Numbered from the stretch's first letter, positions 1 to 9,956 are shown. The stretch is DNA of 64,000 nucleotides from Cryobacterium sp. PH31-L1 (GCF_030063145.1 NZ_JASISM010000001.1:124001-188000); one strand, 5' to 3'. Numbers and translations are program-made. The notes: a model not told the origin generated them from the letters alone.

Positions 1-497
1 AGCCCATCGTCAACAGCCATGCGTCCACGCCGACGGTGATCGACGCTCGCGGGTGCCTCGGTGGGGTCGTGACCAGCGGCGCCGAGATTCTCACCCTGAA
101 GAATGACCTCGCCATCATCGCGACGAGTTTTCAGTTACTGGGCAGTGCCCAGTTCAGCTCGGTGGACTCTGCTCGGTTGTGGCTCATCACCCCCGACGAT
201 GTCGCCGACGGGGTGCCGAGCTGCCCGGCGTCCGGGGCGTCGAAAGTGGCGGGCTCGTTCATCTCGGGAAGCACGATTGCCGCCCTCATCTATAGTCCGT
301 GCCAGGTCAGAATCGAGGGGTCGGCCATCTGGCACGGCCAGCTCTACTCGGGCACGTCGAGTCTGGCCGGATCGTCGATTTTTCGATTCGCGCCGGTGAC
401 GCTGCCCGGCGCCAGCCTGGCTGGCACCCCTGCGACAGGAACCGGCACACGCCTGGGCGACCGGGTGTCGATTCGGGATGTGACCGACAATGGCTAA
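1..497 (+). CDS. C-terminal part of a PilX-like minor pilin (5' end outside window)
   Basis: Open from the window edge (frame starts at base 3) to a TAA at 495-497, about 164 residues visible. The tail matches the C-terminus of the 522-aa PilX-like protein at 39188-40756: both have an LWLIT segment, a Y(S/T)PC motif, a GQLY segment and an end reading LGDRxSIRD...NG. It is therefore the last part of a surface-exposed pilus-tip or minor pilin protein of a T4P locus lying mostly upstream. It overlaps pilM by 8 nt. The prepilin signal cannot be seen, so the class rests on the paralogue and on the following pilM, pilN and pilO. Confidence 0.75.
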   Translation, partial: PIVNSHASTPTVIDARGCLGGVVTSGAEILTLKNDLAIIATSFQLLGSAQFSSVDSARLWLITPDDVADGVPSCPASGASKVAGSFISGSTIAALIYSPCQVRIEGSAIWHGQLYSGTSSLAGSSIFRFAPVTLPGASLAGTPATGTGTRLGDRVSIRDVTDNG

Positions 498-1551
498 CGC
501 CCGCATCGTCGGACTGGACATCGGCAGCGCCACCGTGCGTGCGGTCGAGGTGCGCGGCGCCACAACCGCGACACCAACCATCGTTCATCTGGGCGAAGAG
601 CCACTCCCGGCCGGCGCGGTCAGTCGCGGTGAAGTGGTCGATCCGCACGTTGTCGGCGCTACGGTGAAACGGTTGTGGGCGAGCGGAGGATTCACCAGCA
701 GAAATGTTATTCTCGGCATGGGCAACCATCGTGTGGCGGTGCGCAACCTGACCGTGCCTCGAATGTCGCTGCGGCGTATCCGCGAGTCGCTGCCGTTCCA
801 GGTGCAGGAGCTGCTCTCGTTCCCGGTGCATGAAGCCCTGCTCGATTTCTATCCGATCTCCGAGCTTGCCGCCGACGCCAACACCGACGAGGGTGCGCGG
901 ATTCAGGGATTGCTGATCGCGGCCGTGAAGGAGGCGGTGCTGGCCAACGTTTTGGCGGTGAAGCTGGCCGGGCTGACCGCGGTGGACGTCGACCTCATTC
1001 CGTTCGCGTTGAGCCGGGTGATCTCTCGCGGCAGCACAGCGGATCAGGTTGTCGCGCAGATCGACGTGGGTGCCGCGACGACGAGTGTTCTCATCTCGGC
1101 CGGGCGGGTGCCGCAATTCGTGCGCCTGATTCCGGCGGGCGGCATCGACGTGACCAAGGCACTGAAACTGCAGCTCGGCCTGGGCGATACGGCGGCCGAG
1201 ACGCTGAAACGGTCGCTGACCGACGGCAACGTGGCGGCGGCGAATCCGGTGGCCGCCAGGGTCGTGCGGGACATCACCCACGAACTGCTGCTGAGCCTGC
1301 GCAACACCGTGACGTACTTCAGCAACACCCGACCCGACCTTGCCGTGGCTCGCATCGTGCTCACCGGCGGCGGTTCGCAGCTCGGCGAGATGGCACACGA
1401 ACTGACCGATCTCACCCGGCTGCCGGTGACCGCGCCGCCGGGTGAGCCGTTTGGTATCTCGTTCGCGTCGGTCGCCCTCGCCGGGCAGCTCGGCAGCGCC
1501 CGTGGAGCATATCTGGTCGCCTGCGGGTTGGCACTCGGGAGCAGCGTATGA
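490..1551 (+). CDS. pilM: Type IV pilus assembly protein PilM (copy 1)
   Basis: A 353-aa actin-like (ASKHA fold) ATPase. In T4P machines PilM is cytoplasmic and binds the N-terminal tail of PilN, linking the alignment complex to the motor. Visible are the phosphate-1 motif GLDIGSATVRAVEV (residues 8-20, D10 and G12), the phosphate-2 segment QIDVGAATTSVLI (about 190-202) and the adenosine motif LTGGG (about 291-295). The ATG lies inside the end of the preceding gene and the stop overlaps the pilN start by 4 nt, so the genes are translationally coupled. Two paralogues lie at 41669 and 51770. The family call is secure; which filament it serves is not known. Confidence 0.93.
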   Translation: MANARIVGLDIGSATVRAVEVRGATTATPTIVHLGEEPLPAGAVSRGEVVDPHVVGATVKRLWASGGFTSRNVILGMGNHRVAVRNLTVPRMSLRRIRESLPFQVQELLSFPVHEALLDFYPISELAADANTDEGARIQGLLIAAVKEAVLANVLAVKLAGLTAVDVDLIPFALSRVISRGSTADQVVAQIDVGAATTSVLISAGRVPQFVRLIPAGGIDVTKALKLQLGLGDTAAETLKRSLTDGNVAAANPVAARVVRDITHELLLSLRNTVTYFSNTRPDLAVARIVLTGGGSQLGEMAHELTDLTRLPVTAPPGEPFGISFASVALAGQLGSARGAYLVACGLALGSSV

Positions 1552-2252
1552 GCGGGGACACGGGAACAGGCGGCGAGCAGCCGGCGGATCGGCCGTCGAA
1601 GGCCATCAAAATCATCATCGGCGGGGAACCGCGGGTCTCGTTGCTGCCGCCCGAGGTGCGTGCAAATCGTCGGGATCGTCGGGTGCGTGATCGCCTGCTG
1701 ACGGTCGGTGTGGTCGTGATCCTGCTGACCGGGGTGGCTCATTTCGAGTCGGCCCGGCAGGCCGGCCAGGCCGAGCGGGTGCTCGCCAGCGCACAGGCAT
1801 TGACAGCGGAATTACTCGTTCGGCAGGCGACGTTCGCCGACCTGCGCCGGGTGACCGGGTCGATCGACGACACCGAGGCGGCCGTGCAATTCGGGGCGTC
1901 GACCGCCATCGACTGGCCGGCCCGGTTGCGCGAGCTCGCGGCTGTCCTGCCGGAGGCGGTCACCATCGACACAGTCACCATCGACGCCGCCTCGCCGCTG
2001 GCCGCGTACAGCCAATCAGTGCTGCCGTTGCAGCCGGAACGGGTGGCCACGGTGTCGCTGTCCCTGACGAGCGCGACCATTCCGAACGTGGCTCAACTGC
2101 TCACCGCGATGCAGGGTCTGGACGGGTATGCCGACGCGCAACCGGGCCTCGTGGCCCGCACCGGCACGGGCGCCTATCAGGTCGACCTCACCCTCCACCT
2201 GGACACGAGCGTCTTCGTCAACGTCAACGGCGCCGACGCGTCGGGAGGCTAG
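1548..2252 (+). CDS. pilN: Type IV pilus assembly protein PilN (copy 1)
   Basis: A 234-aa bitopic membrane protein. A cytoplasmic tail of about 45 residues carries SLLPPEVR (31-38), the equivalent of the conserved NLLP-type motif by which PilN binds PilM. One membrane helix follows at about 50-66, then an extracytoplasmic domain with a coiled start and a ferredoxin-like end. ATG overlaps the pilM stop by 4 nt; pilO starts 3 nt after its stop. It has the same plan as the copies at 42718 and 52882, including a shared VEMxI/VDLTL-type last strand. No pilP follows, as expected for a cell without an outer membrane. Confidence 0.85.
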   Translation: MSGDTGTGGEQPADRPSKAIKIIIGGEPRVSLLPPEVRANRRDRRVRDRLLTVGVVVILLTGVAHFESARQAGQAERVLASAQALTAELLVRQATFADLRRVTGSIDDTEAAVQFGASTAIDWPARLRELAAVLPEAVTIDTVTIDAASPLAAYSQSVLPLQPERVATVSLSLTSATIPNVAQLLTAMQGLDGYADAQPGLVARTGTGAYQVDLTLHLDTSVFVNVNGADASGG

Positions 2253-2255
2253 CCC

Positions 2256-2921
2256 ATGGAACGAACCCGATTCTGGTCGATAGTGGCAGGCGCGCTCATC
2301 GCGCTCGTCGTGATCATGGACGGCATCTTCGGTATCAGTCCGAATCTGCGGGCGGCCGATCGCGCCCAGTCCGATACCGTCGCGGTCGACGACACAAACG
2401 CCGCACACAGTGCGCAACTCGTCGACCTGCACACGCAGCTCGACGGCATCGCGGGCCTCGAGCGCACCCTCGCCGAGCTGCAACGGGCCGTGCCGACGGG
2501 TGCGGGGCTGCCGGAGTTCATCGCGCAGCTCGGCACCCTGGCCGAGACCAACTCTGTCGTCCTGACCGCGATTTCGGTGGGGGAGGTCCAAGCCTATGCG
2601 CCGGTCGTAGCCGAGGCGGTCGTGCCCGGAACGGATGCTGCCCCAACGGGTGCTTCGGCTGCGGCTACCGCTGCGGCGGCCGCGGGAACGGCGCCCGCCG
2701 TGGCATCCGCTCGTCTGACGTCGGCGAATTTTGCGACCCTCGTGGTGACGGTGTCGCTGTCCGGCAGCCCTGACGGCCTGCTGGACTTCGTGGGCGGATT
2801 GCAGCAGGGCGAGCGGCTGGCCTCCGTCACCAATTTCAGTTCGACGACCGACCCGAACGCGCCCACGGCGTCCACCGGAACTGTGTCCGTTCTGCTCTAC
2901 GTGCTGCACGACGCGGGTTAG
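2256..2921 (+). CDS. pilO: Type IV pilus assembly protein PilO (copy 1)
   Basis: A 221-aa bitopic protein with a very short cytoplasmic tail, one membrane helix at about 7-27, a coiled segment (30-85), then an Ala-rich linker (about 125-150) and a C-terminal ferredoxin-like domain containing GLLDFVGGLQQGERL. PilO pairs with PilN in the inner-membrane alignment complex. It is the last gene of this pilMNO module; a GC-rich hairpin lies 5 nt after the stop. Copies 2 and 3 (43382, 53553) share the LFDFVAGLQ/VLDFVAGLQ signature and the Ala-rich linker. Confidence 0.82.
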   Translation: MERTRFWSIVAGALIALVVIMDGIFGISPNLRAADRAQSDTVAVDDTNAAHSAQLVDLHTQLDGIAGLERTLAELQRAVPTGAGLPEFIAQLGTLAETNSVVLTAISVGEVQAYAPVVAEAVVPGTDAAPTGASAAATAAAAAGTAPAVASARLTSANFATLVVTVSLSGSPDGLLDFVGGLQQGERLASVTNFSSTTDPNAPTASTGTVSVLLYVLHDAG

Positions 2922-2926
2922 CACCG

Positions 2927-2954
2927 CCGGGCCACCTTCGGGAACGGGGCCCGG
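2927..2954. terminator. Hairpin between convergent genes
   Basis: CCGGGCC (2927-2933) pairs with GGCCCGG (2948-2954) around a 14-nt loop. It sits between the pilO stop and the stop of the convergent GGDEF-EAL gene, where a two-way terminator is expected. There is no T tract, so termination is inferred from position only. Confidence 0.45.
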
Positions 2955-2972
2955 AAACCAGGAGGGGGCGAG

Positions 2973-5222
2973 TCAGCGGTGCGAGACCAGGGTGGGCTGC
3001 ACCGTGGGCGCGGGCCGAGAGAAGAAGTAGCCCTGGCCGAAGCGGCAGCCCATCTGCCTGAGCAGATCGCGCTGGCCAGCCGTTTCGATGCCCTCGGCGA
3101 TGACGTCGAGGTGCAGCACATCGGCCAGTCGAAGGATACCCTCGACCACACCGCGGTCCCGGCTGGATTCCTCGATCCCACGAATGAAGGTCATGTCGAT
3201 CTTGAGCAGATCGAAGGTGAACGCCCGCAGTTGGGTGAACGAGGAATATCCGGTGCCGAAGTCGTCGATGGCCAGCCGCACGCCGAGCTCCCGGAGGTCC
3301 TGAAAGGTGGCCGCAGCGGAATCGATGGCCTCGACCAGCGAGCTCTCGGTCAGCTCGAGGCAGAGCCGGTACGACGGGAGTCCGGACACGTGCAGGGCAT
3401 GACGCACAATGGCCCCGAAATCGTCGCGAGCGAACTGCCTGGCCGAGACATTGACGCTGATGGCCAGGTGATCGAGGCTCGTGCCCGCGACACAAGCCTG
3501 ATGGAGCACGGCCGCACCGATCTCGGTGATCAGGCCGGTGTCTTCGGCAATGCCGATGAAATCGCCGGGCATCACAATGCCGGTTTTCGGCCTGCGCCAG
3601 CGGGCCAGCGCTTCGGTGGCGACGACCGCGGCCTCGCCCGAGCGCTGCAGATCCACGATGGGCTGGTACCAGGTTTCGATTTCACCACGCACTACCGCCT
3701 CGCGCAGGGCGGTTGCGAGTTCCAGTCGCCGGCTCGTGACGACCGGTTCCGCGACGATGCGCACCGTCTTGTGCATACGATCTTTGGCCCGGTACATAGA
3801 GGCATCAGCGCTGACCAGCAGCGCCTCGGGGTCGTCCTGGCTGGTTCCGAAAGCGATGCCGATGCTCGCGTCGATCGTGGCCACGGCACAACCGAGCGTG
3901 ATCGGCTGCCCGAGAGACACCTGCAACCGCTCAACGATGGTCGTGAGGTCGACCTCATTTTCCAGGTCGGGGCAGACGACAACGAATTCGTCTCCACCAA
4001 TGCGCGCGACGGTGTCGTTGGTGCGGGCACCCTCCAGCAGCCGGGCTGCGACCTCGACCAGTACGGCGTCGCCGGCCTGGTGACCGAGGGTGTCGTTGAC
4101 CGCCTTGAACCGGTCAAGGTCGAGAAACAGCACGCCGACGCCACGATTGGTTCGGGTTGCTTCGAGCAGGGCCAGGTCGAGGCGGGCGAGCAGCAGCAAG
4201 CGGTTCGGCAGGTTGGTCAGCGAGTCGTGGAACGCTTGGTGCTCCACCCGCGCCTCGGCCAGCCGCCGAGCCGTGACATCCTCCAGTTGGTAGAGCAGCC
4301 CGGTGGCGCGTTCACCCTCGTGAATCTCAGCGATGTTCACGTTCACCCAGATCTCTTCGCCTTCGCTGCAGCGCATCTGCCGCTCGGAGCGTTGGTGCGC
4401 GTGCTGCTCGGCTCGAAACGGTGACGGGGTGGCGTCGCGTTCCTCGATGACACAGAAGATATCCTCGACCGGCTTGTTGAGCACGCTCGCGGGGGCGCCG
4501 GTCAGCTCGAATAAGCGCCGATTGCCTTCCAGAACGCGGCCGTCGAGGGTCACTATAGCGGTTCCCAACGGGGATGACGCGAAGGCCGCTTCGAACCTGG
4601 CCTGCATGGCTGTCACTCTCTGTTCGGCCAGCCGCAGGGCCGTGACGTCGGTGACGCTGGCCAGGTGGCCGACCAGAACGCCGTTGTCATAGGTCGGCGC
4701 TGAATGTACCTGCACCCAGTTCACCCGGCCGTTCGGTGTGCGAAACCGCAGACTGGTCTGGTAGGCCGTGCCGTCGGCGGCGTGCACGGCCCATTCGCTG
4801 CCCACCCGCTCGGTGTCATCGGGGTGCATGGCAGCGGCCCATCCGGAGCCCTGGGACTGCTCGAGGGTGAGTCCGCTGAGCGCCAGCCACTGGTCGTTCG
4901 CGGTGAGCAGGCCCCCGGTCGAATCCAGCTGCACGATCCCCACCGGGGCCAGCCGTACGAGCGTGTGCAGTTGGGCGGCGGTGTCGGCCAGCTCCTTGGT
5001 GCGTGCGCCCACGGCAGACTCGAGCTGACTATTGGCGAGGGCCAGTGCTTGGGTGGCTTCGTCGCGGAGTTGCTCCAGGTCGTGCACGGCGACCATTGAC
5101 GGGGGATTGGTGTGGTCGGGAGCGGGGCGGCGGGTCGGCGGAAGCATCCGTTTGGCGCGGTGCCAGAGTGCAGCGGATGCCTCGCCCGCAGCGGTTGCGG
5201 CCTGACGTGCGGTCTCGAACAT
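2973..5222 (-). CDS. PAS-PAS-GGDEF-EAL cyclic-di-GMP signalling protein
   Basis: A 749-aa protein without clear membrane helices. Order: short coiled N-terminus (about 45-85), PAS domain 1 (about 85-200), PAS domain 2 (about 205-325), GGDEF (about 330-490), EAL (about 500-740). GGDEF is intact (409-413), with an RxxD inhibition site five residues before it (R400, D403). The EAL side keeps E537-A-L, N591, E623, D653-D654, K674, E710 and Q730. Both cyclase and phosphodiesterase activity are therefore possible. The start at 5222 is chosen for a GAAGGG ribosome site 6 nt upstream; the frame stays open far beyond it, but only as a shadow of the gene on the other strand. It converges on pilO, which hints at control of piliation, but this is not shown. 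Confidence 0.9.
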   Translation of the reverse strand: MFETARQAATAAGEASAALWHRAKRMLPPTRRPAPDHTNPPSMVAVHDLEQLRDEATQALALANSQLESAVGARTKELADTAAQLHTLVRLAPVGIVQLDSTGGLLTANDQWLALSGLTLEQSQGSGWAAAMHPDDTERVGSEWAVHAADGTAYQTSLRFRTPNGRVNWVQVHSAPTYDNGVLVGHLASVTDVTALRLAEQRVTAMQARFEAAFASSPLGTAIVTLDGRVLEGNRRLFELTGAPASVLNKPVEDIFCVIEERDATPSPFRAEQHAHQRSERQMRCSEGEEIWVNVNIAEIHEGERATGLLYQLEDVTARRLAEARVEHQAFHDSLTNLPNRLLLLARLDLALLEATRTNRGVGVLFLDLDRFKAVNDTLGHQAGDAVLVEVAARLLEGARTNDTVARIGGDEFVVVCPDLENEVDLTTIVERLQVSLGQPITLGCAVATIDASIGIAFGTSQDDPEALLVSADASMYRAKDRMHKTVRIVAEPVVTSRRLELATALREAVVRGEIETWYQPIVDLQRSGEAAVVATEALARWRRPKTGIVMPGDFIGIAEDTGLITEIGAAVLHQACVAGTSLDHLAISVNVSARQFARDDFGAIVRHALHVSGLPSYRLCLELTESSLVEAIDSAAATFQDLRELGVRLAIDDFGTGYSSFTQLRAFTFDLLKIDMTFIRGIEESSRDRGVVEGILRLADVLHLDVIAEGIETAGQRDLLRQMGCRFGQGYFFSRPAPTVQPTLVSHR

Positions 5223-5465
5223 GTGGTGCCCTTCGATTCCGAAGGGCAGCGATGCCGAACGATGACTAAAGGCTAAGTCGGATACCACGCCGAAGCAACA
5301 AAAAAGCTCACTTTCCCGCGCTGGACCGCGCCCGGAAGCAGACTGGCTGATGGATGCGCGCTCGCCGTCTGCTGGGTCGCCTTCCGTGTGACGGCCCCAC
5401 GCGGGGTACGCTCGAAGGACGGGTTTGTCGCCGATGCGCCTGAACTCGATCCTGGGGGAGCGCAC

Positions 5466-8400
5466 GTGCGGTTGAAAGTTACGTTGGCTCGGTCCAACGG
5501 TCAGAACGACGACATCGTCGTCACAACGGATGCCGCGGCCAGCATTTCCGACGTGGCCGGTACGATCGCTCGGGTCGATCCGCGATCGCCGCTGGTTGCC
5601 GGCGCAGTCGCCCAGCCGCTCACCCTGCGCACGGTCGCTCCCGGCGGAACGGACTGGTTGCTGTTGCCGCCCGACGCCCTGATTGGTGAGGACTGGGTCG
5701 GTTCCGGCGCCAGCGTTGCCCTGGCCGACTCGGACATGTTCTACCTGTCCCAGGAGCACGGTGCCGCTCCGACTCTTGCCGTGATCCACGTGCTGACCGG
5801 GCCGGACGCCGGAGCTCAGATCGCTCTTGGGCGCGGTACGACCATCATCGGTCGCGGCGCCGACTGCGACGTCGTGCTCAGCGACAAGCTCGTCTCGAAA
5901 CGCCACGTGCGTCTCGAAGTCGCCGCGGGCATCGACCTCGTCGATCTCGGTTCGGCCAACGGCGTTGTCATCGACGGCGGTCTGGTGACGCGACTGCGCA
6001 TCGAGCAGAGTGAGATCGTGCAGATCGGCGACACCCAGCTGCGGATCACCGTCGTGGAGACGGTGGCAGCGACCGGCGACGAACACCGCGACGGTCCGGT
6101 GTACTTCAACCGGTCGCCGCGCGTGGAAGGTCGGTATGCCGGGCAGGAGTTCGCGGCGCCCGAGGTTCCGACCGAGAAAGACGACCAGCCGTTCCCGTGG
6201 CTCGCCATGGTGGCACCGGTGTTGCTGGGCGTGAGCATGTGGCTCATCTTCGACCGCCCGGCCGCCCTGTTGTTTGTGCTGATGAGCCCGATGATGCTCA
6301 TCGGCAACTTCTTCATGAACCGCTCCAAAGACAAACGCCTGTTGAAACGATCGATCGGCCGGTTCGACACCCGCCTCGCCGCGTTGAGTGCCCAACTGCT
6401 GACCGAGCGCACGCTGGAACAGCAGGCCCGGCTTGGAGAAGCGCCCTCGACTAATGAGGCACTCACCCAATCGCTCGAGCGGGCCGCGCTCATGTGGACC
6501 CGCCGGCCCGAGCACTGGTCCTTCCTCAATGTGCGGCTCGGCCTCGGCACGATGCGATCCCGCAACACGATCGATGCCTCGCTTCGCGGCGAGCTGCTGC
6601 CCGAATTTCAGGAGCGTCTCGACGCCGTCATCACCGAACACGCCACGGTCGATCAGGTTCCGCTCATCGACAACCTGTTCGATGCCGGCGCGCTGGGGAT
6701 AGCGGGCAGCGCCCCCGCCTGCGTGGGCACCGTCAACTCCCTGCTCGTGCAGCTCACCGCCCTGCACTCGCCGGCAGAATTGGCCATCGCCTCGCTCGTC
6801 ACCCCGCAATGGTCGAGTGAACTGGAATGGCTCAAATGGCTGCCGCACACCTCGTCGCCGCAGAGCCCCCTCGCTGGCGGCCACCTAGCCGACAGCGCGT
6901 CGAGTGCCGCATCCGTTCTCGCTGCCCTCGAAGAGGTCATCGCCCAGCGGAATAAGTCCGCGAAGTCGGCGCGGCGCGGCGCGATGGAGCAGGAGCGTGC
7001 CGCCCTCGAGCGGGGCGAAGAAGTCGGGTCGAGCAACACCGGCGAGGGCACGAAATCGCCCATCCCGGCGATCATCGTGGTCATCTCCGACGATGTCGCC
7101 GTTGACCGGTCACGGCTCGTTCAACTCGCTGAGAACGGTGCCGATGCCGGTGTCTACCCGGTCTGGATCGCTCGAACGGTGGCCGCGCTGCCCGCCGCCT
7201 GTCGGACCGCCGTCGAAATCGACGAGAGTACCGGGCTCGGCACGGTCTCGTTCGTGCGACTCGGTGAGACGATAACGGATGTCGCGGTCGAGTCGGTCGA
7301 TTCGCCTACCGCCCTGCACTTCGCCCGCCGCCTCGCCCCGGTCATCGATGCCGGCGCCCTGATCGCCGACTCGAGCGACCTGCCCCGCTCGGTATCGATG
7401 GTCACGCTGCTCGGCCACGACCTGGTCGAGGCGCACGACGCCGTCATTGACCGGTGGCGCCAGAACGCTTCGATGCACGATCGCACCCCCGGTGTGGCGC
7501 CGCGCTCCAAACGCGCCGGAACCCTGCGCGCCATTGTCGGGTCCACCGGGGTGCAGGCGATGCACCTCGACCTGCGCACGCAGGGCCCGCACGCCCTGGT
7601 CGGCGGCACGACGGGCGCCGGCAAGAGCGAATTTCTCCAGGCCTGGGTGCTCGGCATGGCTGCCGAATACAGCCCCGACCGAGTGAGTTTTCTGTTCGTC
7701 GACTACAAGGGCGGCTCAGCGTTCGCCGACTGTGTGTCGCTTCCACACTGTGTGGGGCTCGTCACCGACCTGAGCCCGCACCTGGTGCGCCGGGCGCTGA
7801 CCAGCCTGCGGGCCGAACTGCGCTATCGGGAGCACCTGCTCAACTCCAAAAAGGCCAAGGATCTGATCGAGCTCGAGAAGCGCGGCGATCCGGACAGCCC
7901 GCCGGCGCTCGTGCTCGTCATCGATGAATTTGCGGCCCTCGTGAGCGAGGTGCCCGAATTCGTCGACGGCGTCGTCGACATCGCCCAGCGCGGCCGCTCG
8001 CTCGGCATCCACTTGATCATGGCCACGCAGCGACCCGCCGGCGTCATCAAAGACAACCTGCGGGCGAACACCAACCTGCGCGTGGCGTTGCGCATGGCCG
8101 ACGAATCCGACAGCAACGACGTCGTCGGAATCAAGGACGCCGCCCACTTCGACCCGGGGCTGCCCGGCCGTGGCATCGCCAAGACCGGGCCGGGGCGGCT
8201 GCAACAGTTCCAATCCGGCTACGCTGGCGGTTGGACCTCCCGTGAACCCGAAAATGCTGAAATCGGCATTGCCGAGTTGCGTTTCGGTGGAGAAACCGCG
8301 TGGGAACCGCCGAGCGACCCACTCGCCGGGCAGGAGCGCGAGCTCGGCCCGACCGACCAGCAGAAGCTCGTCGCGGCACTGGTCGGTGCCGCCGGTGCGG

Positions 8401-9956
8401 CGCAGATTCCGCCACCTCGGCGCCCGTGGCTCGACGAGCTGGCCCTTTTGTGCGATCTGGGCCCCATCCTTCAGCAAACGGATGCTGCGCTCGTGCTCGG
8501 CCTGGCCGACGCACCGACCGAGCAGCAGCAACGCCCGGTGCGTTTCCTGCCGGACATTGACGGGCACATCGGCATCTACGGCACCGGTGGCTCCGGCAAG
8601 AGTGTTGCGCTGCGTACGCTCGCGATCGCGGCCGGCAGCACGCGCGACGGCGGACCTGTCGCCGTGTACGGCCTCGACTTCGCCGCTGGCAGCCTGCGCA
8701 TGCTGGAACCGTTGCCGCACGTGGGCAGCATCATCGGCGGCGACGACACCGAGCGCATCATTCGGCTGTTCCGGCTACTCAAAGCCGAGCTGGAATCGCG
8801 CGGCGACCGCTTCGCCGAGGCCACCGCGTCGACCATCGCCGAATACCGCACGCTCGCGAACCGCCCGAACGAGCCGCGCATCCTGTTGCTCATCGATGGA
8901 TTCGGGGCGTTCCGCGAAGACTGGGAAGTGGCCAGCGGCCGGTCGAATTGGTACGACGTTTTTCGCAGCATCCTCTCCGACGGTCGTCAGCTCGGCATCC
9001 ACGTTGCGTTCACGGCAGACCGTTCCGGCTCGGTGCCCAGCTCGGTGCGTTCGAGCGTTCAGCGCCGCGTGGTGCTGCGGCTCGCTGACGATACCGGTTA
9101 CAGCCTGCTCGACGTGCCCGGCGACATCCTCAACGCCAAATCGGCGCCCGGCCGCGCCATTTTCGACGGACTGGAGACGCAGATAGCGGTCTGGGGCGGT
9201 TCCGCCGTCGCCGCAGAACAGGCCGCAGCGGTGCGTGTGCTGGCGGACACTTTGCTAGCGCAGGGCATTCAGGCCGCTCTGCCCATCGGCAGCCTGTCGC
9301 GAGATTATCCGGCGAGCGAACTGCCGGACCGAGTCAAGACTCGACCCGCTCTGGGCCTCAGCGACGAGACGCTCTCCCCGGTGGGTTTCGACCCACGCGG
9401 AACGCTGCTCTTGTCTGGGCCGCCGGCCAGCGGGCGCAGCAACACTCTGCGCGCACTCATGCACGCCTTCGAACGCTTCGACCCCACGATCGCCCGGTAC
9501 TACATTGGCAACGCACGGTCGGGACTGGCCGGGCTGCCGGGCTGGGTGGCGACCGCGACGACCGTGGCCGAAGCCGTTGACCTCGGCAAAGAACTGACCC
9601 TGGCGGTGAGCGCCGACCTGCCCACACCCCGCGTCGCGATCGTCATTGAAAACCTCGCCGATTTTTTGCAGACCCCGGCCGATGCGGTGTTGGTCGAGCT
9701 CATCAAGCAGGTCAAGCGCAGCGACCATTTTCTGGTCGCCGACGGTGAGACCGCGTCATGGAACTCGTCCTGGCCGCTGTTCGCCGAGATGAAGAACACG
9801 AGGCGCGGCCTGCTGCTGCAGCCCGACACCATCGAGGGCGACATCCTGCTGAAGACTCCGCTGCCGCGCCTGAACCGTGCCGAATTTCCACCCGGCCGCG
9901 GCATGATGGTAGCCGGGGGCAAGGTTGTGCGCGTGCAGCTTCCCCTCGTGGAGTAG
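5466..9956 (+). CDS. essC: FHA-containing EssC/EccC-type FtsK/SpoIIIE ATPase
   Basis: A 1496-aa membrane ATPase that would drive export of WXG100 substrates. Order: ubiquitin-like or unassigned N-terminus (1-95), FHA domain (about 106-197, with GRGADC, SKRH and GSANG), two membrane helices (about 244-288), then three P-loop domains. Domain 1 has GTTGAGKS (about 714) and a full Walker B, VLVIDEF (about 816). Domain 2 has GTGGSGKS (about 1039) but IDGF in place of DE. Domain 3 has GPPASGRS (about 1318, Lys to Arg) and IENL. So only domain 1 looks catalytically complete, as is typical of this family. GTG at 5466 is chosen for the GGGGGAG site ending 5 nt upstream. The FHA-plus-two-TM plan recalls EssC of T7SSb more than mycobacterial EccC. 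Confidence 0.9.
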   Translation: MRLKVTLARSNGQNDDIVVTTDAAASISDVAGTIARVDPRSPLVAGAVAQPLTLRTVAPGGTDWLLLPPDALIGEDWVGSGASVALADSDMFYLSQEHGAAPTLAVIHVLTGPDAGAQIALGRGTTIIGRGADCDVVLSDKLVSKRHVRLEVAAGIDLVDLGSANGVVIDGGLVTRLRIEQSEIVQIGDTQLRITVVETVAATGDEHRDGPVYFNRSPRVEGRYAGQEFAAPEVPTEKDDQPFPWLAMVAPVLLGVSMWLIFDRPAALLFVLMSPMMLIGNFFMNRSKDKRLLKRSIGRFDTRLAALSAQLLTERTLEQQARLGEAPSTNEALTQSLERAALMWTRRPEHWSFLNVRLGLGTMRSRNTIDASLRGELLPEFQERLDAVITEHATVDQVPLIDNLFDAGALGIAGSAPACVGTVNSLLVQLTALHSPAELAIASLVTPQWSSELEWLKWLPHTSSPQSPLAGGHLADSASSAASVLAALEEVIAQRNKSAKSARRGAMEQERAALERGEEVGSSNTGEGTKSPIPAIIVVISDDVAVDRSRLVQLAENGADAGVYPVWIARTVAALPAACRTAVEIDESTGLGTVSFVRLGETITDVAVESVDSPTALHFARRLAPVIDAGALIADSSDLPRSVSMVTLLGHDLVEAHDAVIDRWRQNASMHDRTPGVAPRSKRAGTLRAIVGSTGVQAMHLDLRTQGPHALVGGTTGAGKSEFLQAWVLGMAAEYSPDRVSFLFVDYKGGSAFADCVSLPHCVGLVTDLSPHLVRRALTSLRAELRYREHLLNSKKAKDLIELEKRGDPDSPPALVLVIDEFAALVSEVPEFVDGVVDIAQRGRSLGIHLIMATQRPAGVIKDNLRANTNLRVALRMADESDSNDVVGIKDAAHFDPGLPGRGIAKTGPGRLQQFQSGYAGGWTSREPENAEIGIAELRFGGETAWEPPSDPLAGQERELGPTDQQKLVAALVGAAGAAQIPPPRRPWLDELALLCDLGPILQQTDAALVLGLADAPTEQQQRPVRFLPDIDGHIGIYGTGGSGKSVALRTLAIAAGSTRDGGPVAVYGLDFAAGSLRMLEPLPHVGSIIGGDDTERIIRLFRLLKAELESRGDRFAEATASTIAEYRTLANRPNEPRILLLIDGFGAFREDWEVASGRSNWYDVFRSILSDGRQLGIHVAFTADRSGSVPSSVRSSVQRRVVLRLADDTGYSLLDVPGDILNAKSAPGRAIFDGLETQIAVWGGSAVAAEQAAAVRVLADTLLAQGIQAALPIGSLSRDYPASELPDRVKTRPALGLSDETLSPVGFDPRGTLLLSGPPASGRSNTLRALMHAFERFDPTIARYYIGNARSGLAGLPGWVATATTVAEAVDLGKELTLAVSADLPTPRVAIVIENLADFLQTPADAVLVELIKQVKRSDHFLVADGETASWNSSWPLFAEMKNTRRGLLLQPDTIEGDILLKTPLPRLNRAEFPPGRGMMVAGGKVVRVQLPLVE

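Noticed and set aside
5223-6884. Upstream extension of the GGDEF-EAL frame to 6884 (1303 aa)
   Set aside because: The added part is Arg/Gly/His-rich shadow of the EssC gene on the other strand, and a proper ribosome site precedes the ATG at 5222.
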